From: Onthophagus taurus
Taxonomy: Eukaryota > Arthropoda > Insecta > Coleoptera > Scarabaeidae
Assembly: GCF_036711975.1 (NCBI RefSeq)
Contig: NC_091973.1
Location: 6,944,001-7,008,000 of the forward strand
Direction of reading: 5' to 3'
DNA: 64,000 nucleotides
Of the stretch, positions 1 to 12,200 are shown in pieces; the first letter of the stretch is position 1; each line of letters starts with the position of its first letter. A program made the position numbers and the translations under genes. The notes under the pieces are model-generated. The model was not told the origin of the DNA. It saw nothing but the letters and a program-made list of their open reading frames with translations, and ran no database searches.

Positions 1-195
1 GGTAGATAACGTGGAATAATTTACAATGCCGCATTATCAAAGGGGAGGAGACGTTAAACAAAGTTCAGATTCATTGACAAACAATGTCGATAGTGTGTTG
101 TTGCGTCAACTTCTACTTGGGTGGGCGGCGCACGTTATTCTCATTAAGAATCAATACAAATAAACTAATTCACATATGAATTCCTTTCGCTACAG

Positions 196-3100
196 AAAAT
201 ACAAGAAAAACATAAAATGGACGAATTTAAATCCAACCGATATAGTAAATTGGATGAAAGAAAATTTATCAAATTTCGATTACGAACTATTAGACGATTT
301 ATTCCGCCGAGGAGGAATCACTACGGGTTACCAAGAAAAACCATGTCTAAATCCCAAAGATCCAGAATGTCCCAAAACCGCTCCAAATTTCAATTCAACA
401 AAACCACTCGATATCGGTGCCGTTTTAACAAACGGGTGTCACGGTTTTCTGGCAAAATACATGCATTGGCCCGAAGAATTAATCGTCGGCGGCGTCACCA
501 AAAATCGAACGGGACATATTCGTCACGCTAAAGCTCTGCAAAGTGTTTTGCAATTAATGGACAAATTTGAATTATACGAATATTATCAACTTCATTATAA
601 AGTATATCACATTGGATGGACACATGAAAAAGCCGCGATGATTTTAAATGCGTGGGAAAAGAAATTTGGACAGGTAAATATTTTATTTTATTTATTTATT
701 TGAACAAGAGGACAAAATATTCTAATTTCTAAAAAAAATTTACTAAAAAATTTATTCTTTCTATATTAATGTGTTTTTAATTTTTTTGAAATACATTTTT
801 AGTGCTATTATTGAAATCGGAACCCAACATTTTTGCATTTACGACGAAAACGGTGATTTTTATCAATATTATCTAACAGTAATAAAACTTACTAAACTAA
901 ATTTACTATTAGAAACTGCAAAAATAAATGTAGGGTTATGATAGAATAAAAAAATTCTGAGCAAACAAACTTTAGGAACACCCTGTATATCGGAACTCAT
1001 AAATTGCGTAATGATTTTTCATCGCATTGATTTATACTGTACCAAATTTCAGCGCATTACTGGAAATAGTGTTTTAGATACTTAGTTTATTAAGTGTTTG
1101 GTCTGTATCTTTGAAATTTGAAGACTTTTACAAATTTTTTTGTATATTAAAAATAGTAGTGGTTCCAGTTGACTACCCTGAGGCACGCCAAAAGTCACTA
1201 TAAATGTCTATAGAGTCACTTGGGTGTGTTCAGACACGTAGGAACCAAACCAACGCACTTGACTGGAAAAAATACGCTGTTGTACAGGGTGGGCAAATTT
1301 GGGTGTTATTATAGGCTATCTCAGAAACTATAAGAGTTACAAAAAAAGTAGGTGCCATGTCCCGGTCTCTTTTTCCGAGACTAATCCAATCCCGTAAAGA
1401 CCAAATCTCTATCTTCTTTTGTTTTTAAGTTATAGCCAAAAAATTAAATTTTAGTGATTTCAAAAAATGCTCATATTTCGTTTATTTTTGAAATTAGAGA
1501 AATGGGGTTAATGCATTCTTAAGACACTTTTTTGAGTAGAATATACTGCCGTTGAAAAATTTTTAACATAGCTGATAATTTTTGAGATATAACATAAAGT
1601 TGTATTTTTTTAAATACAAACTATACTTTATTATGATGTTACTGAAAAGAGTATATTTTTAGCTTTCCAATGATGTATCGCACGCATGATGTTTCTGCGG
1701 AAAATAAGCGTTATTTTTCAATTTTTAAAATATTAAAGATTAAAATTAAAATTTTTAATTATAGTAGGCGAGGAAAACGCTAAATACTACTTAGTTACTA
1801 TAGCAACGTGAGTTTACTTGTCATTTCATTTGATTTCATGAATTTTGCGAAACGAGTTTCCCGTTTAAGAAGTTCTGCATTATCTTTAAATAAAACGATA
1901 AAATTAAATATAGAATACATTGGAGTCCGCTTTGAAGATGATACATAAGTCTTCATATCCCCATTCAAACGGTGTTTCAATGGAAAGTCCGCTCCCAGTT
2001 TATGATTCATAATTTTCTTCTATCTCACCCAATTTCAAAAGAAAAGATTGCTGATATCAAAAAACTTCTACATCTTATGTTGTGGGGAAAACTGGGAAAA
2101 TACTACCGAAGATTTCATTCATTGATACCGAACTGTTCTAATTTTACAACCAGTAAGTTGAGTAGAAGAAGATGACAGTTTATGACTCCTAAGTTCCTGA
2201 AGATGTCCATATTTAATTATTCATTAATTAATACATTTCTTGTATTTTTAATAAACAAACTTTAAATGCTAATCATTTTTTATTAGTGAACAAAGTCAGG
2301 GATAAGATGCTGAGAAATTTAAATTAACTATTCAAAGTTTTTATTCGTTGGTACAAAATCAACTTATCCTGAATAATGGTACAAAACCAACTTTATTCTG
2401 TCCTATTCGTGCAAAACCATATATTATAGCCACTAGGTAGTATTTACTGTCCGGAGCCGCCTACTATAATCAAAATTTTGAACATTAGCGCTTACTATTT
2501 TCGAATTGAAAATTATCGCTTATTTTCTGCAAATACACCATACATGCGATACATCATTGGAAAGCTAAAAATATGCTCTGTTCTTTAACATCATAATCAA
2601 GTATAGTTTGTATTTAAAAAAACACAACTGTGTTGTATCTCAAAAATCATCAAATTAATATATTTAAAACTTTTCAACGGCAGTATATTCTACTTAAAAA
2701 AGTGTTTTAAGAACGTATCAACCCCATTCCTATATTTTGATAAATAAACGAAATATGAGCATTTTTTGAAATCACTAAAATTTAACTTTTTGGCTATAAC
2801 TTAAAAACAAAACAAGATAGAGATTTGGTCTTTACGGGATTGAATTAGTCTCGAAAAAAGAGACCGGGACATGGCACCTACTTTTTTCGTATCTCTTATA
2901 GTTTCTGAGATAGCCTATAATAACACCCAAATTTGCCCACCCTGTATAGTAATTTCTCAAAAACCTTGCAAGTAATAGGCAATAATTAGTAACTAAATTC
3001 CTAGCACCATTTTTGAAAATTGGAACTACGTTTTCCTGCTTCCACGCGTCTGGGAAAATCCTCTGTTGCAAAACTGTATTATAAATTAACTGTAGGGGTA

Positions 3101-6100
3101 TTGCCATAGCCTCAGAGCAGTTCCTAATCAAGATTATCTATGTAATGCTTATGATCTCATATAATGCTTTCTGTCATTGAGGTCTTATATATAATCTAGA
3201 ATGCGTATGTGGTGGTGGTGGGGGTAATCAGAAAGTCGGACATGTTGGATGAACCGACCTGAACTTAGCTATAGTTTCAAGTCTCTATTGTACCTACAAT
3301 TATAACCTCACAATTCTCATAAACAAATTGTTATTTTTCTTAAAATTTTATTTTTGGTGAAGATTTTCGAATTCTTTTTGTTTCACATATGTTTTTTATA
3401 ATTTGGTAGGTACGGTAATTTAGAAATTAACTTTCGAGAGGGCGCGCTGTCATAAAATTTATGACTATTTTTGTTTTTATAATATATCTCCTTCTATTAT
3501 GCATTTGAAAGGATTTAACGCTAAAGTATTCATGTATTTTGATCATAAAAATACAAATTCAAAAAAAAAAAAATATATTGACGTTGTCTTTATAGCAAAA
3601 AATTTACACATTAATTACTGATTTATAAGGCCGTATTTATATTATGGGATGTATTAAGGGAAATAAATGTATTATAAATAGGTTTTGAGTCATACATGAA
3701 GGTTTCGGATAGTTTGCACATTTTTGAATCAATATTTCAATCTTTTCGGTTTTTCGTAAGTTTATGGAAATAGTTAGTATAGGTATTCTTATATTACTAG
3801 ACCTAGAATCATGCGGGTTTAGCCGTCTTTATGTCTTAATTAAATATTTTTACTCTAGCAAAATGTGTGTTTAACGTAATACTTATTAATACGGTCCTGA
3901 TGTCAAAAAATTTACGACACGCGCCCGCTCGAAGGTTAAGAAAATACGTATTATACGCAGGATGTAAAATGCTGTAAAGACAAAAACCACTAATATTCTT
4001 GTGTATTCATGTCTATTCTAATTCTGTGTTTAAATTTTCGCTCTGTATCACAGGTGTCCCGAATAGTAGGTACCGCGAGAAATTAAAATAATATGTCATC
4101 TTAAAAGCCTTCGTCAAATTTTATGAAAATAACAACTGCAAAGATAATTATATCGAACATTGTATAAAATGAGGTCTTGATAAACTTTTTAAACTATTAA
4201 TTCCGATATGTAAGTCTTCAACCATTTTGATTTTAACGTGTATAATCATATACTATACATTATATAATGTAAGTATTAACGTGTAAAACATTTCGTTAAT
4301 TATTATCTTTGAAGTTGTTATTTTCATAAAATTTTGACCAAGTCTCTGAAGATGCCGTTATAGGCGAAACTAGTAAGACAAATTAAATTATACAATAATC
4401 CCGTTCTTTGAATTTTACGCCAAATTAAAATAATAAAAAAATTCCATGTCTCTTAATTAAGTGATATCTTTAGTAGATGATATCTTTAGCTAAGGTTCGT
4501 AATTTAATAGTGAACAAAATTTTAGTTTGATTGAGTTAATTCATGTTGCAAGATTTATATATAATTAAGAAATAAAAGAAAAATAACTTCTTTCTTGCTT
4601 TTACCGAATCTACATATATGTTAAAAAATATTTTACATAAAAACTTATTTCAATAATTAATACACTTACAGTCAAATAAATCTAATTATGAAATATTCAG
4701 AACACCGTCATCATAATGAAATAAATCATGCATAAAAACTTAATGAAAATAATGGAAGGTTCTTTGGATTTAATTTTTTGATATATTTTTTGAGAAAGCT
4801 AATCACCTTCCATTATTATTTTTTTAACATATATGTAGATTCGGCTGAGGATGACTGTTTAGTCGAAACCGGTACCGAGGAAATTTAATAAAAAAGCAAG
4901 AAAGAAGTTATTTTTCTTTTATTAATGATTGAGTTAAGGTTGCAAAAACGGAGTAATACTTGGCTAGTAATTGTAAAAGAGGACGTGTTTAGTCAAGATT
5001 CCAAAATGGTACAACAATTGCCATTTTTCTTTTCAATAAAAATATTATTGCCTGTTTTTTTTTTGGAAAAAAACACGTTATTTAAAAATAACGTGAGTAT
5101 TTTCTCCAAAATACTCAATATCTACGGAGAAACGTGGATTTAACAAGATGGTAAAAAGCTATTAGTTATATTTAAAATAACTTTTTACCTATTTGTTTGC
5201 ACAGTTCATTTTATAGAATTTATTTCGCAAAACTTTTTGTATCATAAGTACGAAGGCTTTCACGGCCGGTGTTAATTAAACTAAAACTAACACTAGCACT
5301 ATCACTAGAACTAACACTAGACCTAGAAACTTTCGGGTTAAGCGTTTTTTGAAAAAATTTCAAAATAAATACATGAAAAGGTAATTAATAACTAATTAGT
5401 CCAATTGTCAACTAAGTTGTTTTTGTCAAATCCGGGCGGAGAAGCCTTCGTTGAGTAGCATCTTCCATGTGTGGCTGAGTTCCCAAATTTTAACCGAATT
5501 CGTCACTTCGAACTTGTTTCTGAAGAAGGTTGCAACATGGAATTCGAAACGACAAACATTTTTTCAAAAAACGCACTGCTAGTTTTAGTTTAACTTTTTG
5601 TATCACTCATTTTTAGTACAAGTACGGTATTTTTACATAAAATACTGTAACTTTCGTTTTCAAGTACAGTACTACAGCCTCCACTGTATTGGAACACTGT
5701 TTGGAAGATTATTTACAACAATCCATAAAATGTTTCTGGTTACTTGACTTGAAATTAACAATTGAAGTTCAAGTAAAGTTTATTATTAAGGAATGTTCAA
5801 TTCTTTTAAAATACACTAACAATTATTTATAAGTAAAAGGTTAACGTGATCAATCAGATTTGAAAAAGAAAATAAGTATATATAAAAATAAGTTGGTACA
5901 TCTAACATGGCGACCTTTCTGGCTTCATTTTAGCCGTGGTGGGGACAACAGCTAGATTGTATATAAGACCTCAATGCTTTCTGTACTTCGGACCCAACAG
6001 ACATATTAGACAAACCTATCACGCTCCCACAAATACTCAGCAAATAGCGAACAAATACTTTCAGGGACACTCGTGCTGCTTCTTCTGCGTCTCAGATAAT

Positions 6101-8752
6101 ATTAACAATATTATCTTGAACGCTTTTATGCATCCTACGTTTTTTATTTAACATCCGAATAGCCAGAAATAAATGGCATTATTATACAAATTATTATTAT
6201 ATAAATTAATATATTTTATTTATTTCAGGAAATTCAAAGGTTAAAGAAAAATACATCCTCGTCGTATTCATTTCACGCATTTTCAACAGCTACTTTAAAC
6301 AAAGGTCTTGTAGAATATATGAAAATGGATTATATTCGAATTGGAATAGTTCTGGCGATCGTTTGCATTTACGGTTGGATGGTCCAAAGTGGTTTGGCAG
6401 CTTTTGGGACGATTCTTTTAGTAGCCGCGACAGCTGCTGGATTAGGAGTTAGCAGTCTGTTGGGATTCCCGATGAATTTGCTAAGTACACACGTTCTTCC
6501 GTACTTGAGCGTCGGTTTGGCGATGCGAGACATGTTCATTTTGTTGTCGACGCAAAACCGGAACTTGTCGCCATCGGAAATCCTTCAACGATCGGGACCG
6601 ACGATTTTGACGTCGACGATGCTTCGATCGGCGGCTTTTTTGATAGGAGCTATTTTCCCGACGCCCGCCATAAGGATATTTTGTTTGCAATTTGCGATAT
6701 TGGCGGTTTTTCACGGTGCGACGCTTTTATTTATTTTCCCGACTTTGTTGGCGCTTCAAATACGATTTCGAAGAGCGGGAGTTCCGTGTTTTCGGAATGA
6801 GAGTAAAATTCCGCCGAGTGAGAATAATAATAGTAATAATAATAATAATATTAATAACGCCGATCCGGTGAGTTAATTTTTTTTGTTAAGTTGTAATAAT
6901 ACTAATTTTATGTTGTTGTTTTTAGGAACATGACGCAAATCTTTTAACAGCCGAAGTGATTTGTCAACATAAAAAAAGTATCCTTGCGCTTTTAGTGAAA
7001 CGTTATTTAATAGGGTTAATTCTCCAGCCTGTTATGAAAGTGCTTTTGTGCTTATCTTATTTGGGATTTATAAGTATTTTTATTTATAATGGGATGAAAA
7101 TTTCTTGTCAAGTTCGGCTCTCATCGTTTTTACCAGCAACTATGGATGAGTACCATTATTTAGAAGCGCAAAATCGTTATTTTGGTTTTTATAATTTCTA
7201 CTTGGTCACGACGGAAGTGGAGTATCCTTTGGATCAACATCTTTTGTACAAATATCACTCGACGTTGACGAATGTTCCGAACGTTTTGAAAGATTCAAAC
7301 GGAGGGTTGAATATGAATAATTTTTGGCTGGCGAATTTCCGCGAATTCCTAATCGACTTGCAGAACCAATTTCATGAGTGTCATTGCGCTAATAGTGATA
7401 AATGGTTCGCAAATGCGACGGAAAATGCGGTTCTTGCGTTTCGCCTCTTGGCACAAACGGGAATGGTGGAATTTCCTGTTGATAAAAGTCAAATTTTTAC
7501 TAAGAAGTTGGTTGTTGATGGGATTATAGATCCAAGTGCTTTTTATTATTACTTATCAGTGTGGGGTACGACGGATTCGTTTTCTTATTCGAGCGCGCAA
7601 GCTAATCTTCAACCAAGACCGCATCAGTATTCGAGCGTGAAAACCGAACATGAATTGATAATTCGAAAATCTCAACGTTTAAATTACGCGCAAATGCCGT
7701 TTTATTTAAAAGATTTGCGCACAACTCAAAAAATAATGGAGACGTTAAAACAAATTAAAGCAATTAGCGATGAATACAATAACTTGGGGATAAAAAATTA
7801 TCCAATTGGATTAATTTTTTCTTATTTTTACCAATTCATCGCGTTCCAACAATTATTACTCATACAATTATCGTTAACTATAACAGTTGGACTTATTATT
7901 TGTTGCATATTAATCCACTGGAAAAAATTATGGACTGCGCTAATTAACATATTAGCTGGATTACTTTTATTAACTTATTTCGATATAAACGCCATGACCG
8001 GTCCGATGGGAGCGTTCCATTTCGTCGTAATAACAAGAAACGTGTTACTTTTATATTCTGGATATCAAAGCGCGCTTGGTGGGCGAGAAAAGCGTGTTCG
8101 TATGTCTTTAGAGATAACCATCGATCCAATTTTAAAAGGCGACATCGGACTTTTAATTTCAATTGGAATCCTCGCCACGTCACAATTCGAATTTATTCAG
8201 CTTTACATTTTTCAAATCGCGTTTATATCGGTTTGCGGCTCTATCATAAACTCGTTATTTGCCGTCCCGTTAATTTTAATTTTGTTAGGACCAAAAAGTG
8301 AATTACAACCGTTAACTCACAACGATCGAATTTCGACGCCTCCTCCAATTCCTGTTCAACCACCAATTCAAAAACCGACGTCTCGCGTGCCAAAACGAAC
8401 AATTCCGTCTTCGAAAAGTGGAGGGGCCGTCCGCGAACCAAGTTTATCAACAATTACAGAAGAGAGTAATAACCAAAGTATAGTTGTCGAACCGCAAGTT
8501 ACGGTAGAATATAGTACACCGGAAACAAGCTCAAGCGGCCCGTTTACAACAAAAGTAACTGCTACGACTAATATTAAAGTGGAAGTTGTCGCACCGATGT
8601 ATCGGCCGTCAAAATCGACGTGCGGCAGCTCAAAGTGTCACCGAACTAAGTGTAATAATAGACGTCAAACACAGTGCCGCTGTTGTAAACAACAAGACTC
8701 AGAAAGCAGTGACTCAAGTGCAGATACTGAACCTTGCGCGAATAACAGCTAG
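196..8752 (+). CDS. ptc: patched, Hedgehog receptor (3' three exons; 5' part lies left of the window)
   Basis: Three exons are visible: 196-673 (acceptor AG at 194-195, donor GTAAAT), 6229-6867 and 6926-8752 (stop TAG 8750-8752). Codon phases match across both introns, giving about 980 residues. Fly Ptc is about 1290, so roughly the first quarter is missing to the left. Exon 1 carries the extracellular-loop signature KYMHWPEELIVGG and the HIGWTHEKAAMILNAW segment. Exon 2 encodes the second RND/sterol-sensing-type membrane bundle (GLGVSSLLGFPMNLLSTHVLPY...GLAMRDMF). Exon 3 encodes the second large extracellular loop, the last membrane helices and a cytoplasmic tail rich in Pro, Ser and Cys. 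Ptc is a 12-pass membrane protein that represses Smoothened until Hedgehog binds. The loop encoded around 6820-6860 has an Asn-rich run from AAT repeats. The 5.6-kb intron 674-6228 is packed with repeats. The exon start at 196 is inferred from the acceptor. Confidence 0.95.
900..1085. repeat. interspersed repeat fragment, family shared with 24880-25110
   Basis: The stretch around TGTAGGGTTATGATAG, GAGCAAACAAACTTTAGG, ACACCCTGTATA and CTGTACCAAATTTCA is repeated with modest divergence at 24890-25090, in the same order and spacing. It lies in the patched intron. No coding capacity is seen. The ACACCCTGTATA string resembles ends of many insect DNA transposons, but the class is not determined. 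Confidence 0.6.
1140..3131 (-). mobile_element. degenerate non-LTR retrotransposon reverse-transcriptase remnant, split by a DNA element
   Basis: On the minus strand, 3131-2960 reads as the RT block before the palm (IFPDAWKQENVVPIFKNGAR followed by an NY motif). 1260-1140 reads as the later block with GVPQGSQLEPLLF, the typical 'GVPQGS.LGPLLF' motif of jockey/CR1-type RTs. The two pieces are separated exactly by the inverted-repeat element at 1285-2944, so they are halves of one older LINE copy. Frameshifts and stops are present; it is a dead fragment within the patched intron. Confidence 0.7.
1285..2944. mobile_element. 1.66-kb DNA transposon with ~510-bp terminal inverted repeats, TA target duplication
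   Basis: The left end starts CAGGGTGGGCAAATTTGGG and the right end is its inverse. Inverted similarity continues for about 510 bases on each side (about 1285-1794 and 2436-2944). TA dinucleotides at 1283-1284 and 2945-2946 flank it, as expected for a TA-duplicating element. The 640-base centre has only short open frames and no recognisable transposase, so it looks non-autonomous. It sits inside a LINE remnant, which fixes the order of insertion. Confidence 0.8.
3427..3940. mobile_element. MITE-like element, ~510 bp, with ~40-bp imperfect terminal inverted repeats
   Basis: The left end (TTAACTTTCGAGAGGGCGCG, then TGTCATAAAATTTATGAC) pairs with the inverse of the right end (TGTCAAAAAATTTACGACAC, then GCGCCCGCTCGAAGGTTAA). 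The interior is AT-rich and non-coding. Class unknown; a cut-and-paste MITE is the simplest reading. Confidence 0.6.
4105..4440 (+). mobile_element. retroelement fragment with inverted flanks carrying hammerhead motif 1
   Basis: A ~45-base inverted repeat (4115-4158 against 4296-4339, around TTTTATGAAAATAACAAC) precedes the hammerhead core at 4342-4379. Inverted partial copies joined to hammerhead motifs are characteristic of Penelope-like elements, which is the inferred class. No protein remains. Confidence 0.5.
4342..4379 (+). ncRNA. hammerhead ribozyme motif 1
   Basis: Seen directly: stem I 5' strand GTCT (4342-4345), CTGAAGA (4346-4352), extra T (4353), stem II GCC/GGC (4354-4356 with 4363-4365), GAA (4366-4368), palindromic stem III ACTAGT (4369-4374), cleavage-site base A4375, and stem I 3' strand AGAC (4376-4379) complementary to GTCT. 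The very short self-complementary stem III suggests activity as a dimer, as known for Penelope-like and retrozyme hammerheads. The extra U between A9 and helix II is non-canonical; an extra residue at this junction is known in at least one viroid hammerhead. Confidence 0.7.
4573..4925 (+). mobile_element. inverted-arm retroelement remnant carrying hammerhead motif 2
   Basis: The left arm 4573-4632 (AAAAGAAAAATAACTTCTTT and on) is the inverse of the right arm about 4808-4922. The right arm contains an extra ~45 bases holding the hammerhead; the left arm lacks it, jumping from the stem I flank to TAAAAGCAAG. A second inner inverted repeat (AATAATGGAAGGT, 4750, against ACCTTCCATTATT, 4805) lies between them. 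It resembles Penelope-like inverted terminal arrangements. Confidence 0.5.
4841..4878 (+). ncRNA. hammerhead ribozyme motif 2
   Basis: Stem I TCGG (4841-4844) pairs with CCGA (4875-4878). The core is CTGAGGA (4845-4851), extra T (4852), stem II GACT/AGTC (4853-4856 with 4861-4864), GAA (4865-4867), palindromic stem III ACCGGT (4868-4873) and cleavage base A4874. All stem sequences differ from motif 1 but pair equally well, which is compensatory change supporting a real fold. Activity is not shown. Confidence 0.75.
5268..5600. repeat. interspersed repeat with short CTAACACTAG-like tandem tract
   Basis: After TTTCACGGCCGG comes a run of degenerate ACTAACACTAG/ACTATCACTAG units (about 5280-5332), then a body ending near ACTGCTAGTTTTAGTTT. 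The CTAGAAACTTTCGGGTT string recurs in degraded form at about 3800-3826 (CTAGACCTAGAATCATGCGGGTTTAGC). Not coding; a retroelement tail is likely. Confidence 0.45.
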
Positions 8753-8783
8753 CATTACGTTACCGTTACCATACCCACTACAC

Positions 8784-8789
8784 AATAAA
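8784..8789 (+). promoter_or_regulatory. poly(A) signal, patched 3' end
   Basis: A canonical AATAAA lies 32 bases after the patched stop codon. Another candidate (ATTAAA) is near 9104. The region up to the Akh stop at 9261 is the shared tail-to-tail spacer of patched (+) and Akh (-). Confidence 0.5.
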
Positions 8790-9260
8790 ACAAATTGCGG
8801 AAATTTCGTTTACAAAAAAATTTATTAAAAAAAAAATTGAAATTGGTTACGATTTTAAATGTAAACGAAGATTCCGAATTTTAATAACGTACCTTTTATC
8901 ATTAATATTATTCTCGTTCTTGTAATATAGTGTTTATATTGTATACCATTTTGTTTAATTATTTATTATTATTATTAATTTTTTTTATGCGATCGATGAA
9001 AAAGAAAACGATTTTTTGTAAGATATTTTTTTTGTCGTAAAACACTTTTATTAACTACAATTTAAATATATCAGGTTTATTTATGATTGTAGAAATTAAG
9101 AAATTAAAGTAATATTCTCTATATAAAGTCGTATTTTTTATTTATTTGTCATCATACTACATACTTCAACCACTCATATTAATTTTTTATTTATTAATAT
9201 ACCATATCTTATACAATATTTAATACAATTCGAGTGAATCGTTCAATACATATATTTTTA

Positions 9261-12200
9261 TCAATCATTACTTGCTCTACATTGAACAGCTTTCTCCATT
9301 TCATTCTATAATTAATAAAGATTAATTAAACTCTGTTGAAAACTTTAACTTTTTTTGTGTTTCAGTTGAGTGTTTTTAGTTAATTTTGGGTTGCTGATTT
9401 CTAGTAAAAAGAAATTTTAATTATTAAAACTTAATCGGAGAAAATTCCAAAATTCGAAAAAATTATCGATCACTTCAAAAATTAATTTCTCAAGAACTAA
9501 AAGTGATTCTTCAAAGCGTCTTTTTGCATTAAAAAGAGGATACTTTAATTAATAATTGGTGATATTTTCACAAGGATCCTTCAAGAAATTAATTTTATAG
9601 CGAATTTTGAAAATTATCGATGAAAATTGCAAATTATCAAAACTTCAAATATTGTTTTCTCAAAAACCAAAAATTATTTTTCAAATCGGGTTTGTTCGTT
9701 GAAAAGAGGACAGTTTTATTAACACTTTGGGAAATTTTCGTACTCATATTCCAAGAACTGGATTTTATACGAATTTTTAAAACTTAATCGGCAAAAATTG
9801 CAAAATTCGAAAATTATTTCATAAATTTATTTCTCAAGAACTAAAAGTGATTTTTCAAAACGGCTTTTTGCATTAAAAAGAGGATGCTTTAATTAATAAT
9901 TGGTGATATTTCCACAAGGATTGTTCAAGAAATTAATTTTGTAGCGAATTTTGAAAATTATCGATGAAAATTGCAAATTATCAAAACTTCAAATATTGTT
10001 TTCTCAAAAACTAAAAGTTATTTTTCAAAACGGGTTCGGTCATTGGAAAGAGGACACTTTTATTAACAATTTGGGAAATTTTCATACTCATATTCCAAGA
10101 ACTGGATTTTATACGAATTTTTAAAACTTAATCGGCGAAAATTGCAAAATTCGAAAAAATTGTCGATCATTTCAAAAATTTATTTCTCAAGAACTAAAAG
10201 TGATTTTTCAAAACGGCTTTTTGCATTAAAAAGAGGATACTTTAATTAATAATTGGTGATATTTCCACAAGGATCCTTCAAGAAATTAATTTTGTAGCGA
10301 ATTTTGAAAATTATCGATGAAAATTGCAAATTATCAAAACTTCAAATATTGTTTTCTCAAAAACTAAAAGTTATTTTTCAAAACCGGAACGGTCATTGGA
10401 AAGAGGACACTTTTATTAGCACTTTAGGAAATTTTCATACTCATATTCCAAGAACTGAATTTTATACGAATTTTTAAAATTTAATCGGCGAAAATTGCAA
10501 AATTTGAAAAAATTGTCGATCATTTTAAAAATTTATTTCTCAAGAACTAAAAGTGATTTTTCAAAGCGTCTTTTTGCATTAAAAAGAGGATACTTTAATT
10601 AATAATTGGTGATATTTTCACAAGGATCCTTCAAGAAATTAATTTTATAGCGAATTTTGAAAATTATCGATGAAAATTGCAAATTATCAAAACTTCAAAT
10701 ATTGTTTTCTCAAAAACCAAAAATTATTTTTCAAATCGGGTTTGTTCATTGAAAAGAGGACAGTTTTATTAACACTTTGGGAAATTTTCGTACTCATATT
10801 CCAAGAACTGGATTTTATACGAATTTTTAAAACTTAATCGGCAAAAATTGCAAAATTCGAAAATTATTTCATAAATTTATTTCTCAAGAACTAAAAGTGA
10901 TTTTTCAAAACGGCTTTTTGCATTAAAAAGAGGATGCTTTAATTAATAATTGGTGATATTTCCACAAGGATTGTTCAAGAAATTAATTTTGTAGCGAATT
11001 TTGAAAATTATCGATGAAAATTGCAAATTATCAAAACTTCAAATATTGTTTTCTCAAAAACTAAAAGTTATTTTTCAAAACGGGTTCGGTCATTGGAAAG
11101 AGGACACTTTTATTAACAATTTGGGAAATTTTCATACTCATATTCCAAGAACTGGATTTTATACGAATTTTTAAAACTTAATCGGCGAAAATTGCAAAAT
11201 TCGAAAAAATTGTCGATCATTTCAAAAATTTATTTCTCAAGAACTAAAAGTGATTTTTCAAAACGGCTTTTTGCATTAAAAAGAGGATACTTTAATTAAT
11301 AATTGGTGATATTTCCACAAGGATCCTTCAAGAAATTAATTTTGTAGCGAATTTTGAAAATTATCGATGAAAATTGCAAATTATCAAAACTTCAAATATT
11401 GTTTTCCCAAAAACTAAAAGTTATTTTTCAAAACGGGTTCGGTCATTGGAAAGACGACACTTTTATTAACACTTTGGGAAATTTTCATACTCATATTCCA
11501 AGAAGTGGATTTTATACGAATTTTTAAAACTTAATCGGCAAAAATTGCAAAATTCGAAAATTATTTCATAAATTTATTTCTCAATAACTAAAAGTGATTT
11601 TTCAAAACGGCTTGTTGCATTAAAAAGAGGATACTTTAATTAATAATTGGTGATATTTCCACAAGGATCCTTCAAGAAATTAATTTTATAGCGAATTTTG
11701 AAAATTATAGATGAAAATTGCAAATTATCAACACTTCAAATATTGTTTTTTCAAAAACTAAAAATTATTTTTCAAAACGGGTTCGGTCATTGGAAAGAGG
11801 ACACTTTTATTAACACTTTGGGAAATTTTCATACTCATATTCCAAGAAGTAGATTTTATACGAATTTTTAAAACTTAATCGGCGAAAATTGCAAAATTCG
11901 AAAATTATTTCATAAATTTATTTCTCAATAACTAAAAGTGATTTTTCAAAACGGCTTTTTGCATTAAAAAGAGGATCTTTTTATTAATAATTGGTGATAT
12001 TTCCACTAAGATTCTTCAAGAAATTAATTTTATAGCGAATTTTGAAAATTATCGATGAAAATTGCAAATTATCAAAATTTCAAATATTGTTTTCTCAAAA
12101 ACTAAAAGTTATTTTTCAAAATGGGTTGGTTCATTGGAAAGAGGACGCTTTTATTAACATTTTGGAAAATTTTCATAGTCATATTCCAAGAAATCGATTT

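Noticed and set aside
5520-5552. Possible hammerhead (CTGAAGA followed by GAAAC)
   Set aside because: No stem II pairing and no palindromic stem III. Boxes alone are not enough.
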